Part shown: positions 24,936 to 33,099 of the stretch, piece after piece
Position numbering within the stretch: the first letter of the stretch is position 1
How the letters are laid out: each line of letters opens with the position of its first letter
Assembly: GCA_039819665.1 (NCBI GenBank)
Contig: JBCBRM010000026.1
Span: 55,395-119,394 of the forward strand
Length of the DNA stretch: 64,000 nucleotides
Direction: 5' to 3'
Source of the DNA: JAWPMV01 sp039819665
Lineage (GTDB): Bacteria; Bacteroidota; Bacteroidia; J057
Program-made: the position numbers and the translations under genes
Notes under the pieces: generated by a model
Databases searched by the model: none
What the model saw: only the letters and a program-made list of their open reading frames with translations
Told to the model about the DNA's origin: nothing

Positions 24936-25757
24936 TTATTTCAAGAGAATAAATTCATCATCCCGTATAACCGTTTGAAATTCCGGCTCTGAATTTCCTT
25001 TCTTGAAAATCACCGAATATCCTTGTTGTGGCTGCTGGTACGTACTGCCCGGCCCAAAAGAATGAGCGACAAGCAGAACATTTTTATCCGTAGGGGTAAA
25101 GGAGTTGATAAAGGCCTGAGTTTTGGCGTGTCTTTGGCTTTCATCGTAGACAAAAAAAGTAATGTCTTTTTCCGTAACAAAGGGCTTATCAAGGCCTAGT
25201 TCTTCAACCGTCTGAATACATCGACAATATTCACTCACATAAATGGTATCCTCCAGGGGAATCTCTAGCCTCTTAAAGGCATCTCCAAGCTCCTGCGCCT
25301 GTACAAAGCCCTCAGGGGACAATTGCCTTGCTGTATCAGAACTACAGCTTAGGTGCCAACCCTCAGGCCCTAAATTGAAGAGGTCGTTTCCTGTGCGGGC
25401 AATTGCATGGCGAAGATAGATGATGTTTCCTCCTTCCAATAAAGTATTGAGACTTTCAGCTCGATTGCTAACAAATACATCTTGTTCGACCCGATTGGTT
25501 TCATCTCCTTTACTTACGGCTTGGAGCACAAAGCTCCCGCTACTATCTCCTGCAATCAGGAGACCTTCTGCACTGATATTTGCCAATCCTTCAGGCATCA
25601 GTTTCCAATCAACGTCAATATTGGCTGTCAGCTGAACTGTATCGCCATAATTCAAAACAGAAAGGTTCCCAGGAGTTAGTTCGAGAGCATCCTCTTCACA
25701 AGCGAAAAAACAAATGGAAAGGAAAAGGAGAATTAGGCTGTGTTTGTAATTTTGCAT
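24936..25757 (-). CDS. Histidine-phosphatase lipoprotein with Ig-like N-terminus
   Basis: The 273-aa product carries a lipobox (SICFFACEED, Cys near residue 20). Residues about 25-95 form a short Ig-like or BIG2-type region (ISAEGLLIAGDSSGSFVLQA). The rest is a branch-1 histidine phosphatase: the RHA motif in IIYLRHAIARTGND gives the phosphoryl-accepting His, with Arg residues in SEYCRCIQTVEELG and the second His in NVLLVAHSFGPG. Its target could be a sugar or lipid phosphate on the cell surface. Encoded between a hydrolase and an aminotransferase, all minus strand. Confidence 0.88.
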   Translation of the reverse strand: MQNYKHSLILLFLSICFFACEEDALELTPGNLSVLNYGDTVQLTANIDVDWKLMPEGLANISAEGLLIAGDSSGSFVLQAVSKGDETNRVEQDVFVSNRAESLNTLLEGGNIIYLRHAIARTGNDLFNLGPEGWHLSCSSDTARQLSPEGFVQAQELGDAFKRLEIPLEDTIYVSEYCRCIQTVEELGLDKPFVTEKDITFFVYDESQRHAKTQAFINSFTPTDKNVLLVAHSFGPGSTYQQPQQGYSVIFKKGNSEPEFQTVIRDDEFILLK

Positions 25758-25775
25758 AGGGAGCTTAGTGATTGC

Positions 25776-27050
25776 TTATTTAGGTGGTCCATCTTCGGCC
25801 AGATTTTTTATTGTTCTCACCAAATGATCCAGATCATCCAGAGAAGTATAAACATGCGGAGAAATTCGTACTCCTTTTATATCAGGATGGCCGGTTACAG
25901 TATTATATAATTGGTGTTGATTGGTCAAAGCCCTACCCAATTCTCCTGCATTCCAATTTTTTAAGCCAAAATTGCAGATTCCACAGGCGTATGTGGGATC
26001 CAATGAAGTATAAAATTCAACTTCCGGAACATCTTTGACCCGATCTGTCCAGTATTTTTTCAGGTAAAGTAAACGCTCCCATTTTTTTTGGGTTCCTATC
26101 CCCAGATGAAAACGAATGGCTTCCCCTATGCCCAACTCGATAGGAAAAGAACGTGTACCCAGGTGCTCAAATTTGGTAATCTTATCTTTTTCACCCTCCG
26201 GATAGCCATACATGGGCCAGATCTTTCCTATCTTTTCCTTTTTGATATAGAGCATTCCTGTACCAAAGGGAGCGGATAACCATTTGTGAAGACTGGTCCC
26301 AAAATAATCACAGCCTAAGTCAGAAATCTTAAAGTCCATATTGGCAAAGGAATGGGCTCCATCGACCAACACTTCTATCCCATTTTCATGGGCCATTTCA
26401 CAAATCTCCTTTATGGGCATGATCTGTCCACTTAGGTTGATGATGTGGCAGACTACAATCAATTTGGTTTTAGGGGTAATTGCCAAACGGAAACTTTCGA
26501 CCATCTCTCCAAAGTCTTCACAGGGAACTGGAACAGAAATCTTATTCACTTTTATCCCATGTCGCCTTTCTCTCATGGAAAGGGTATTCAAAATACTGGG
26601 ATAGTCCTGATCCGTAGTCAGAACTTCATCCCCCGATTCCAAATCCAGTCCTTTGATAATTACTTCCAGAGCTTCCGTAGCATTTCGTTGGATGGCAATT
26701 TCTTCTGTTGAAACTCCTGCCATATCTGCCAGCTGTCTTCGAATTGCTGTTCGTAATCGCCCCATAACGCGCCACATATAGTAGCCAGGAGCCTCATTTG
26801 CAAATTGCGTATAGCGCTCTACCACTTCCTGTACTACTTTGGGATGAGGACTTACCCCTCCATTATTCAAATTGATTAGGGTTGCTGATTCTGTATAAGC
26901 TCTTCTTATTTCTTGCCAAAAATCTTCATCAGATACCCCAAATAAATCGGCCCCAATTAAGGAATGAGTAGAGGCAATACATCCAAGCCCTGTGAGCAGG
27001 CTGGCTTTTTTTACAAAGTCTCGTCTGGAATGTGATGAATAAGCAGGCAT
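25776..27050 (-). CDS. Exported class V aminotransferase-fold PLP enzyme
   Basis: The 424-aa enzyme starts at the ATG at 27050, giving a twin-arginine-type export signal (SRRDFVKKASLLTGLG). It has the class V aminotransferase fold: a PLP Asp/His pair in VLVDGAHSFANMDF, and the Schiff-base Lys in FGTSLHKWLSAPFGTGML. Family members act as isopenicillin-N epimerases, cysteine desulfurases or related enzymes; the exported form here resembles isopenicillin-N-epimerase-like proteins common in Bacteroidota. The substrate cannot be read from the sequence. A start at 27080 would put the Arg-Arg pair further inside. Confidence 0.88.
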   Translation of the reverse strand: MPAYSSHSRRDFVKKASLLTGLGCIASTHSLIGADLFGVSDEDFWQEIRRAYTESATLINLNNGGVSPHPKVVQEVVERYTQFANEAPGYYMWRVMGRLRTAIRRQLADMAGVSTEEIAIQRNATEALEVIIKGLDLESGDEVLTTDQDYPSILNTLSMRERRHGIKVNKISVPVPCEDFGEMVESFRLAITPKTKLIVVCHIINLSGQIMPIKEICEMAHENGIEVLVDGAHSFANMDFKISDLGCDYFGTSLHKWLSAPFGTGMLYIKKEKIGKIWPMYGYPEGEKDKITKFEHLGTRSFPIELGIGEAIRFHLGIGTQKKWERLLYLKKYWTDRVKDVPEVEFYTSLDPTYACGICNFGLKNWNAGELGRALTNQHQLYNTVTGHPDIKGVRISPHVYTSLDDLDHLVRTIKNLAEDGPPK

Positions 27051-27129
27051 AAAAGCAAGATAAATGCTCCATACATGCAAATCAATAATTAGGAGTTTTT
27101 ATAAGAATTTCTCTTTACCCAAGCAGCCT

Positions 27130-27759
27130 TTACCAGCTACTGACTATGATTACGATGATGACGGTTTGTATGGCAATTCCAACCCCATAGCCTGTCAGGA
27201 CTCTACCCAATTTCTTTCGCATCACCTGCCTATCATAGCCTCTGGCATATTCAGAATTATTGAGGTATAAATCAGGATCGGGTAGTTGATAAGGATCAAC
27301 TTTGGGTGGAACGGCTGCAATAATCCCTCCCGTAATAGCTCCGCCCAATACTCCATAACCCGGAACGGCTGATGCAAGCAGAGTTCCCCATAAAGGACCA
27401 TTTCCTTTATAAGTGGATCGGGCATCCTCTGTTCCCTGATAATAAAACCCTCGAGGATCAAGGCTCTGCAAATTGGAACCCGGAGTAGAAAACACCAGGG
27501 TATCTGGCTCATAGTCCTGAGCTGCAAAATACTGTTTCATTCCGTCCTCAAAGATGATGAGTTCGATTTTGTGCTTGGCCAGTTTTATAGGTTTGATGTT
27601 GGGTTCATCAAAGGGTGTGTAGGTAATGTGATTTGATTTTACTGCTTTTACTTTTGCGCGAATATCTTTTTCATCTACATCTCTGAAAATGATCAGGTCC
27701 TGAGAAAAAAGAGATATTCCCGAAAAAAGTAAGTAGATAATGAGAAAATAAGCTTTCAT
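27130..27759 (-). CDS. Exported protein of unknown function, C-terminal membrane segment
   Basis: I do not recognise this 209-aa protein. It starts at the ATG at 27759 with a signal peptide (MKAYFLIIYLLFSGISLFSQ). Residues about 22-75 form a small beta-rich region (DVDEKDIRAKVKAVKSNHIT, then PIKLAKHKIELIIFEDG), a pattern I associate with Bacteroidota proteins of unknown function. A Gly-rich segment (GYGVLGGAITGGIIAAVP) may cross the membrane, and the C-terminus is a membrane helix (VGIAIQTVIIVIIV). It is 10 bases downstream of DUF2461; a start at 27789 would overlap that gene. Confidence 0.7.
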   Translation of the reverse strand: MKAYFLIIYLLFSGISLFSQDLIIFRDVDEKDIRAKVKAVKSNHITYTPFDEPNIKPIKLAKHKIELIIFEDGMKQYFAAQDYEPDTLVFSTPGSNLQSLDPRGFYYQGTEDARSTYKGNGPLWGTLLASAVPGYGVLGGAITGGIIAAVPPKVDPYQLPDPDLYLNNSEYARGYDRQVMRKKLGRVLTGYGVGIAIQTVIIVIIVSSW

Positions 27760-27769
27760 GGTTTGGGAA

Positions 27770-28429
27770 TTACTGAGATATAGCTTCATTTAGAAAATTA
27801 ACGAGTGGGTGCATTACTTGTAATTTTTCTGCTACTTTTTGTGCCAGGCCTTCTTCGCTTAAATCAGCCGTCGGTAAACTGGTCATTACATAAAAGCCCT
27901 TCATACGTAGCAGTTCTATTTCCGGATGATCTTTAGGATAGCCCTTGGGAGCTGTTTTCAACCTATCTCCCTGGATATTTCCGAAAAGCTCTTGAAATTT
28001 CTTATCAGACGTTATAGCATGTAAATCTGCTGCATTCATCTCTATATAGGCACGTATCTTTTTCAATTCAGCAGCTTCCGGTCTATAGCTTCCTCCTCCA
28101 AAGAAATTTCCGTCCGGGGAAAGGTGGATATAGTATCCGGCATATGGAGACTTTCGTCCTCCTTTTGATAGACTAGCTCCAAAATTGGTTTTATATGGCT
28201 CTTTGTTTTTTGAAAAACGTACATCCCTGAATAGACGAAAGATTGACTTTTTTGCTTCGACACCAATCAATTCAGGATCAAAATCAATAATTTCATCAAT
28301 CAGGTCCTCTACAAAAGCTCTGAAATTATCTCTGGCCTCAATATAAGAACCACGGTTCTCTTCGAACCATTCACGATTATTATTTTGCGAGAGCTCAGAT
28401 AGGAACTTCAGGGTATCTTTTTCTATCAT
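27770..28429 (-). CDS. DUF2461 domain protein
   Basis: The 219-aa protein matches DUF2461/TIGR02453: FLSELSQNNNREWFEENRGS at the N-terminus, then the core RLFRDVRFSKNKEPYKTNFG, AGYYIHLSPDGNFFGGG, and the C-terminal PKDHPEIELLRMKGFYV. It is a cytoplasmic protein of unknown biochemical function, widespread in Bacteroidota and Proteobacteria. It is divergent from DUF4159 at 28579 across a 149-base gap that contains an imperfect hairpin at about 28471-28527. Confidence 0.93.
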   Translation of the reverse strand: MIEKDTLKFLSELSQNNNREWFEENRGSYIEARDNFRAFVEDLIDEIIDFDPELIGVEAKKSIFRLFRDVRFSKNKEPYKTNFGASLSKGGRKSPYAGYYIHLSPDGNFFGGGSYRPEAAELKKIRAYIEMNAADLHAITSDKKFQELFGNIQGDRLKTAPKGYPKDHPEIELLRMKGFYVMTSLPTADLSEEGLAQKVAEKLQVMHPLVNFLNEAISQ

Positions 28430-28578
28430 GTATACTTATGTTGGAAGATTTTGATCAAATTTAGGAGAGAATAAACAAAAGCGCCAATTGAATCGAACTA
28501 AGGCCTTTGTCCTATTTGCGCTTTTTCCCAAATTTATTCCTCCATAACTTAATTAGCCACAAAAGCGTTTTTAAAAGT

Positions 28579-29250
28579 ATGCAAAAATATTTGATCAGCC
28601 TTTTGATTGTAGTTCTACTACCTCTTGAAAATTTATTGGGACAAGGGGGAGAGCAGTTTCATTTTAAAATAGCCAGACTAAAATACGAGGGCGGGGGAGA
28701 CTGGTACTCTAATCCGACTTCATTGCCTAATCTGATCAGCTTCATCAATGAGAACAGCACTATACGAGTAGCAAGTAAGGAAGATGTAGTCGAGCCAGGA
28801 GGTTCGCAAATTTTTCAATATCCCTATGTCTATGTTACCGGACATGGGAATCTTCAATTTTCAGATGCTGAGTCTAAAAACCTGAGAAATTATCTCCTCT
28901 CCGGGGGATTTTTGCATTTTGATGATAATTATGGGATGGATAAATACATCCGCAGGGAAATGAGAAAAGTTTTTCCTGAATTGGAATTCACCGAACTTCC
29001 TTTCAATCATGAGATGTTTACCCAGCATTATGCTTTTGAAAAAGGCTTACCTAAAATCCATGAGCATGATGGAAAACCTGCGCAAGGACTAGCACTCATT
29101 TATGAAGGTCGAATCGTTTGCTTTTATACCGCAGAGACAGATCTTGGAGATGGATGGGAAGACCAAAGCGTTCACAATGACCCAGAAGAACTGCGCCAGA
29201 AGGCTCTTCAAATGGGAGCTAATATCGTGGTGTATGCGTTGAATAATTAG
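28579..29250 (+). CDS. DUF4159 domain protein, exported
   Basis: The 223-aa protein starts at the ATG at 28579 with a signal peptide (MQKYLISLLIVVLLPLEN, ending LLGQ). The rest is a DUF4159 domain: HFKIARLKYEGGGDWYSNPT, then YPYVYVTGHGNLQFSD, LLSGGFLHFDDNYGMDKYI and YEGRIVCFYTAE. The fold is related to ThuA/class I glutamine-amidotransferase-like domains. DUF4159 commonly accompanies MoxR/DUF58/VWA gene sets, and here a VWA and a MoxR gene lie just downstream on the opposite strand, which suggests a functional link. Its role is unknown. Confidence 0.9.
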   Translation: MQKYLISLLIVVLLPLENLLGQGGEQFHFKIARLKYEGGGDWYSNPTSLPNLISFINENSTIRVASKEDVVEPGGSQIFQYPYVYVTGHGNLQFSDAESKNLRNYLLSGGFLHFDDNYGMDKYIRREMRKVFPELEFTELPFNHEMFTQHYAFEKGLPKIHEHDGKPAQGLALIYEGRIVCFYTAETDLGDGWEDQSVHNDPEELRQKALQMGANIVVYALNN

Positions 29251-29253
29251 GAA

Positions 29254-29326
29254 GTGTTTTAGTGCGGTAGTGTTGCAGTTATTGTTGGGTAAGATATACA
29301 ACTACAAAACCATAACACTACAACAC
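29254..29326. repeat. Intergenic imperfect palindrome, GTGTT/AACAC class, copy 4
   Basis: The 27-base arms 29254-29280 (starting GTGTTTTAGTGCGGTAGTGT) and 29300-29326 (ending ACACTACAACAC) pair at 20 of 27 positions. It fills the convergent gap between the DUF4159 and VWA genes. Confidence 0.65.
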
Positions 29327-29339
29327 TTTCGAATTCTTC

Positions 29340-30485
29340 TTAAAAACTCTTCCCCAAAGCTTTTCTCAAGCTATCTATATTATGTGCAGAGGCAAAGATG
29401 TCGATGTAAGGCATAGCAGATGCCATGCCCATAGCGGAGGCTTCGAAATTGGGATTGCCAGCCAGAGGATTGAGCCAAATTACACGAGAGGCTTTTTTAT
29501 GGATTTGGCGCATGGCTTCCTGTAGCACTTCGGGTTCTCCAGTGTCCCAGCCATCACTCATGATCAGGACTACGCTTTGTTTATTCAAGCAGCGATAGCC
29601 GTGATCTTTTACAAATTCGGCCAGGCTGGAGCCGATCTGTGTTCCTCCCGACCAACCTGGTACCGTTTCCGATAAATTGTCCAGGGCTTTATAGAAAGTC
29701 CGCTCCTGCATCTGGTCTTTGATGTGATGCAGCGAGGTACTAAAGACAAAGGTGTCTATGCGTTTATAGATAGTCTGAAAAGCGTAGATAAACTGAACCA
29801 GAAAACGGCTATAGAGGTCCATGGATTTGCTGACATCGCATAAAAGAACAAGTTCTACTTTCCGCTTTTTTCTTTGGCGAAAGTACATGTCCACTATCTC
29901 GCCTCCTCTCCGCATATTCTTCCTCATAGTCTTTCTGAGGTCAAAATTGGCTGAAGAAGGCACCGTTCGGAATCTGCGATTAAACTGTGCAGCCAGTTTT
30001 TTAGCCACCAGAATGATCAGCTTTTTGACTTCCTCCAGATCATCTTCTGTAAAGCTGCTAAAGTCTTTAAAGCCCAAAGCTTCGTGGGCACTATAAGTAG
30101 CTATTTCTGCTTCCTCTTCTCCCGGCTTTCCGTATAGCCAGTCTTTGATTTGTTGTAGGGAAGGCGCTTGCTGCTTTTTGGGCTTATTTCCCGGCTTTTG
30201 GTTTTCCTCTCCCAATTCTTTCACCTTGGAATCGACCGCTTGCTCGAGGTTTTTCCAATAAACAGGATAAAACTCATCAAATAGTTCTTGCTGTTTAAGA
30301 CTGCGAGGTAAAACCGCTCGTAAGGTTTGGCGAAAACGATCTGGGTCTTTTACAGGCGTCACAGCTAACGCTTCAAGGGCATCGGCTTCTTCTCTTGGCC
30401 CCAAAACAAAACCTTTCTCCCGCAGAAATCTGCAGAAGGAAACGATATTCGCGCTAAGTTCGGTTTTGCGGGTAATGAGGTCCAT
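29340..30485 (-). CDS. VWA (CoxE-like) protein
   Basis: The 381-aa protein has an N-terminal helical region and a C-terminal von Willebrand A domain. The metal-ion site (MIDAS) is present as DVSKSMDLYS at about residues 218-222 within VELVLLCDVSKSMDLYS, and TDG-like and Asp sites follow (SDGWDTGEPEVLQ). This is the CoxE type that pairs with MoxR AAA+ ATPases to load or assemble partner enzymes. It overlaps no other gene; the MoxR gene lies nine bases upstream. No carbon monoxide dehydrogenase genes are near, so the client protein is unknown. Confidence 0.92.
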   Translation of the reverse strand: MDLITRKTELSANIVSFCRFLREKGFVLGPREEADALEALAVTPVKDPDRFRQTLRAVLPRSLKQQELFDEFYPVYWKNLEQAVDSKVKELGEENQKPGNKPKKQQAPSLQQIKDWLYGKPGEEEAEIATYSAHEALGFKDFSSFTEDDLEEVKKLIILVAKKLAAQFNRRFRTVPSSANFDLRKTMRKNMRRGGEIVDMYFRQRKKRKVELVLLCDVSKSMDLYSRFLVQFIYAFQTIYKRIDTFVFSTSLHHIKDQMQERTFYKALDNLSETVPGWSGGTQIGSSLAEFVKDHGYRCLNKQSVVLIMSDGWDTGEPEVLQEAMRQIHKKASRVIWLNPLAGNPNFEASAMGMASAMPYIDIFASAHNIDSLRKALGKSF

Positions 30486-30494
30486 GGGCTAAAG

Positions 30495-31388
30495 CTATTC
30501 CATTTTGGAAACCACATTTACTTTTTCCAATAGCTCGGATAAAGAGGTCTGTGTATGACGCATATCTCCCCAGTCTTTAAGGATAACTCCCAGGGTTTGT
30601 TCAACCAATTCTTTTTCCAAATGATCGAAGTGCAAAGAAGAAAGGGCAGTTGCCCAATCCAGGGTTTCGGCTACACCGGGAACTTTCTCCAATTTCATCT
30701 GCCTTAGCTCCTGCATGAAGCGACAGATCTGATCCGCTAATTGGGTGTCAATCTGAGGAACTTTACTTTTTACAATTGCTAGTTCTTTTTCGTAGCTGGG
30801 ATAATCGACATAAAGATAAAGGCACCTTCTTCTCAAGGCTTCAGAGAGTTCACGGACCCGATTACTGGTTACAACTACATGGGGAATATGGGTAGCTTTT
30901 ACCGTTCCTATTTCCGGAATACTGATTTGCCAGTCAGAAAGTACTTCCAAGAGAAAACTTTCAAATTCCTCATCCGCCCGATCAATCTCATCGATAAGCA
31001 AAACCGGTGCTTTATGATGCGTAATGGCCTGTAGCAAAGGTCGCTTCAACAAAAAGCTATCCCCGAAGATGGTATCTTCCTTTTCCTCAAGGCTTTTGTT
31101 GCCTTGCTCTTCCATTTTGATATAAAGCAATTGCCGCTGGTAATTCCACTCATATAAAGCTTGTGTTGCGTCCAGTCCTTCATAGCATTGCAGGCGGATC
31201 AGATCCGTATCCAGGGCATGAGCCATGACCTTGGCTATTTCCGTTTTCCCAACTCCAGCAGGACCTTCAATGAGAATAGGTTTCCCCAATTGCATACCGA
31301 GAAAAACCGACATTACAATACTGGGATCACTGATGTAGCCTTGTTGCGCGAGCAGGCTTTGCACTTTCGAATATTCAGGATGATTCAT
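30495..31388 (-). CDS. MoxR-family AAA+ ATPase (CoxD-like)
   Basis: The 297-aa ATPase has the Walker A motif in GPAGVGKTEIAKVMAHAL, Walker B in APVLLIDEIDRADEEFES, a sensor 1 segment (HVVVTSNRVRELSEALRRR) and the lid with conserved Arg. It belongs to the MoxR/CoxD group, which chaperones the assembly of metal-enzyme or membrane complexes together with a VWA protein. The VWA gene lies nine bases downstream, so the two are an operon. MoxR genes are usually paired with DUF58, DUF4381 or VWA genes; here a DUF4159 gene lies beyond the VWA gene. Confidence 0.93.
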   Translation of the reverse strand: MNHPEYSKVQSLLAQQGYISDPSIVMSVFLGMQLGKPILIEGPAGVGKTEIAKVMAHALDTDLIRLQCYEGLDATQALYEWNYQRQLLYIKMEEQGNKSLEEKEDTIFGDSFLLKRPLLQAITHHKAPVLLIDEIDRADEEFESFLLEVLSDWQISIPEIGTVKATHIPHVVVTSNRVRELSEALRRRCLYLYVDYPSYEKELAIVKSKVPQIDTQLADQICRFMQELRQMKLEKVPGVAETLDWATALSSLHFDHLEKELVEQTLGVILKDWGDMRHTQTSLSELLEKVNVVSKME

Positions 31389-31534
31389 ATTTCGGATCTA
31401 AGCTGATAAATATAGAAAGCTTTAAGCGAATATTTTGTTTGGATGAAGACTAAAAGGACTAAATGCCAAACATTTCAATTTTTTGTACTTTAATCGGGAT
31501 TTCTCCGGTATCATACACACCCAACATCCTGCTC

Positions 31535-32317
31535 ATGCAAAAGCAAATGATTTCTCAGATCTTCCTTTTTTTGTTTACTGCCTGCTTCCTTTATTCTTGT
31601 GGAAATGAAAAGGAAGCCATGTCGGATACAAAGGAATTTGTTGAGACGAAAGAGGAAAAACCCAAGAGCCAGAAAAAAGCAAGCCCTCATCCCTATGAAA
31701 AGGAGATGAAAAAATGGATGGGCTATGATGGATTGAGAAGTTCTTGTGAGGGTTCAAAGTTGAACCTGGCCATTCCAGTAAATATCATTGCTGCCAATAT
31801 CACTAAAGACTCTCTGGCATACAATGTAGAGCCATTTTCGGATTGCTCAGGAGTATTTTTGCGTTTTCTCGATAGCCTGGAAGCACGCTGTCCGAAAAAG
31901 TCCTATCCTGACCCTGCCAGCCATAGAGATTCACGGGCCCTGGCAAAATGGTACCATGAAAAAGGAAAGTTGGTTCGAGTGGAAGAGCCTTTGAATATGG
32001 CTCATTACATCAAGCCTGGCAGTGTGATGTTTTATGGGGGTAGGGGAGTAGAAAACAAAGAACTCAGTTTGGATGATTTATTTGCGCATGGAGGCATCAA
32101 TCATGTGGGTGTTGTTACAGAGGTAGAGGAAAAGAACGGAGAGATCGTCGGTTACTCCTTATTTCATGGACAAAGACCTGGAAAGCTGGCTTCTACTACC
32201 AATTATCACCAAAAAGAATATAGAAATCGCACCAACTATCCGCATTTTGGAAATGGAACGGAACAATGGGTCGCGGTGGCTCCGATTGTGGATACGGATG
32301 GGAAGGTGTTTAATTGA
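31535..32317 (+). CDS. NlpC/P60-like lipoprotein
   Basis: The 260-aa product starts at 31535 (MQKQMISQIFLFLFTACF), giving a lipobox (FLYSC) near residue 22. A Lys/Glu-rich linker follows. The C-terminal part looks like an NlpC/P60 peptidase: FSDCSGVFLRFLDSL supplies the Cys and INHVGVVTEV, SLFHGQ the His. The family hydrolyses cell-wall peptides; the substrate is not known, and the domain is divergent enough that I call it only similar. It is convergent with the next gene with an 8-base overlap of their 3' ends. Confidence 0.75.
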   Translation: MQKQMISQIFLFLFTACFLYSCGNEKEAMSDTKEFVETKEEKPKSQKKASPHPYEKEMKKWMGYDGLRSSCEGSKLNLAIPVNIIAANITKDSLAYNVEPFSDCSGVFLRFLDSLEARCPKKSYPDPASHRDSRALAKWYHEKGKLVRVEEPLNMAHYIKPGSVMFYGGRGVENKELSLDDLFAHGGINHVGVVTEVEEKNGEIVGYSLFHGQRPGKLASTTNYHQKEYRNRTNYPHFGNGTEQWVAVAPIVDTDGKVFN

Positions 32318-32957
32318 TAAATAGCTTTCGAGCTAGTTTTTTCTGGAGTCTTTCGGATATAGAGGTTAAAGGAATAGATTCCAGCCTTGATTCAGGTCCG
32401 TGTAAGGTAAATTTTTGATTACTTTTCCCCAACTTATTTATACCCGCGACAATCACTAAGGCAGGAAAAATAATCCCTTTAAGAAATAGGCTGTTATCTC
32501 CGTATTTTAGACCAAAGTTGATATGAAACCACCATATTCCCACAAGTAATCCTAATGCAAACAGAAGTAAGCCCAGAAACTTATTTCCTCTCCTTTTAGC
32601 CTCAGTACCCAAACTAATCTCCTGAATTTCTGAAAAGTAAATTCTTTGACGATCTATTATCATTGATTCTTTCTCAATGGAAAGAATCTGGCCTTGATTA
32701 ATTTCCCAATCGCCTCGCATCTTTAGATCAACCGTAGCTCCCGGATAGATATAACTTACTTTTTTCTTTTTCTCCCAATAGCTGATGGGCTTCTCTCCTT
32801 CCCATCTGGTTTTATTCTCATAATGGAAAATAGTGAGCACATAAGTTGTATCTGAATGATGATGCTGAATACTATACCCACAATTTGGCAACAGAAAAAG
32901 AATCAGAAAGAGTAGGTGTATGCGCGCATATCTGGCAATCTGAATAGAAGCTTTCAT
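32310..32957 (-). CDS. Membrane protein of unknown function
   Basis: I do not recognise this 215-aa protein. It has a hydrophobic N-terminus with a possible lipobox (FLILFLLPNCGYS), a beta-rich periplasmic stretch with basic segments, and two membrane helices near residues 129-150 (FLGLLLFALGLLVGIWWF) and 160-177 (SLFLKGIIFPALVIVAG), followed by a cytoplasmic tail. Its 3' end overlaps the end of the NlpC/P60-like gene by eight bases. No domain or operon gives a role. Confidence 0.65.
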   Translation of the reverse strand: MKASIQIARYARIHLLFLILFLLPNCGYSIQHHHSDTTYVLTIFHYENKTRWEGEKPISYWEKKKKVSYIYPGATVDLKMRGDWEINQGQILSIEKESMIIDRQRIYFSEIQEISLGTEAKRRGNKFLGLLLFALGLLVGIWWFHINFGLKYGDNSLFLKGIIFPALVIVAGINKLGKSNQKFTLHGPESRLESIPLTSISERLQKKLARKLFIN

Positions 32958-33050
32958 TTTCCTGGGCTTAAATGAGGATGATTCCCAGAAATTAGCTCAT
33001 CATTCAAGCAGGCGTTATGACTTAGGTTTTCCCTCTGCCTGACTTTAAAC

Positions 33051-33080
33051 AAAAAAGGACAGCTTTTGAGCTGTCCTTTT
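33051..33080 (-). terminator. Intrinsic terminator of guaB
   Basis: On the minus strand AAAAGGACAGCT (complement of 33069-33080) and AGCTGTCCTTTT (complement of 33053-33064) form a 12-bp stem with a 4-base loop, followed by a U run (A run at 33051-33056 on the plus strand). It lies about 20 bases past the guaB stop. Confidence 0.85.
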
Positions 33081-33099
33081 CGTAGATATATTCAAATTC

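Noticed and set aside
28471..28527. AAAGCGCC/TTGCGCTTT inverted repeat as a terminator
   Set aside because: It lies in the 5' gap between divergent DUF2461 and DUF4159 genes, where no transcript ends are expected, and has a mismatch and a long loop.
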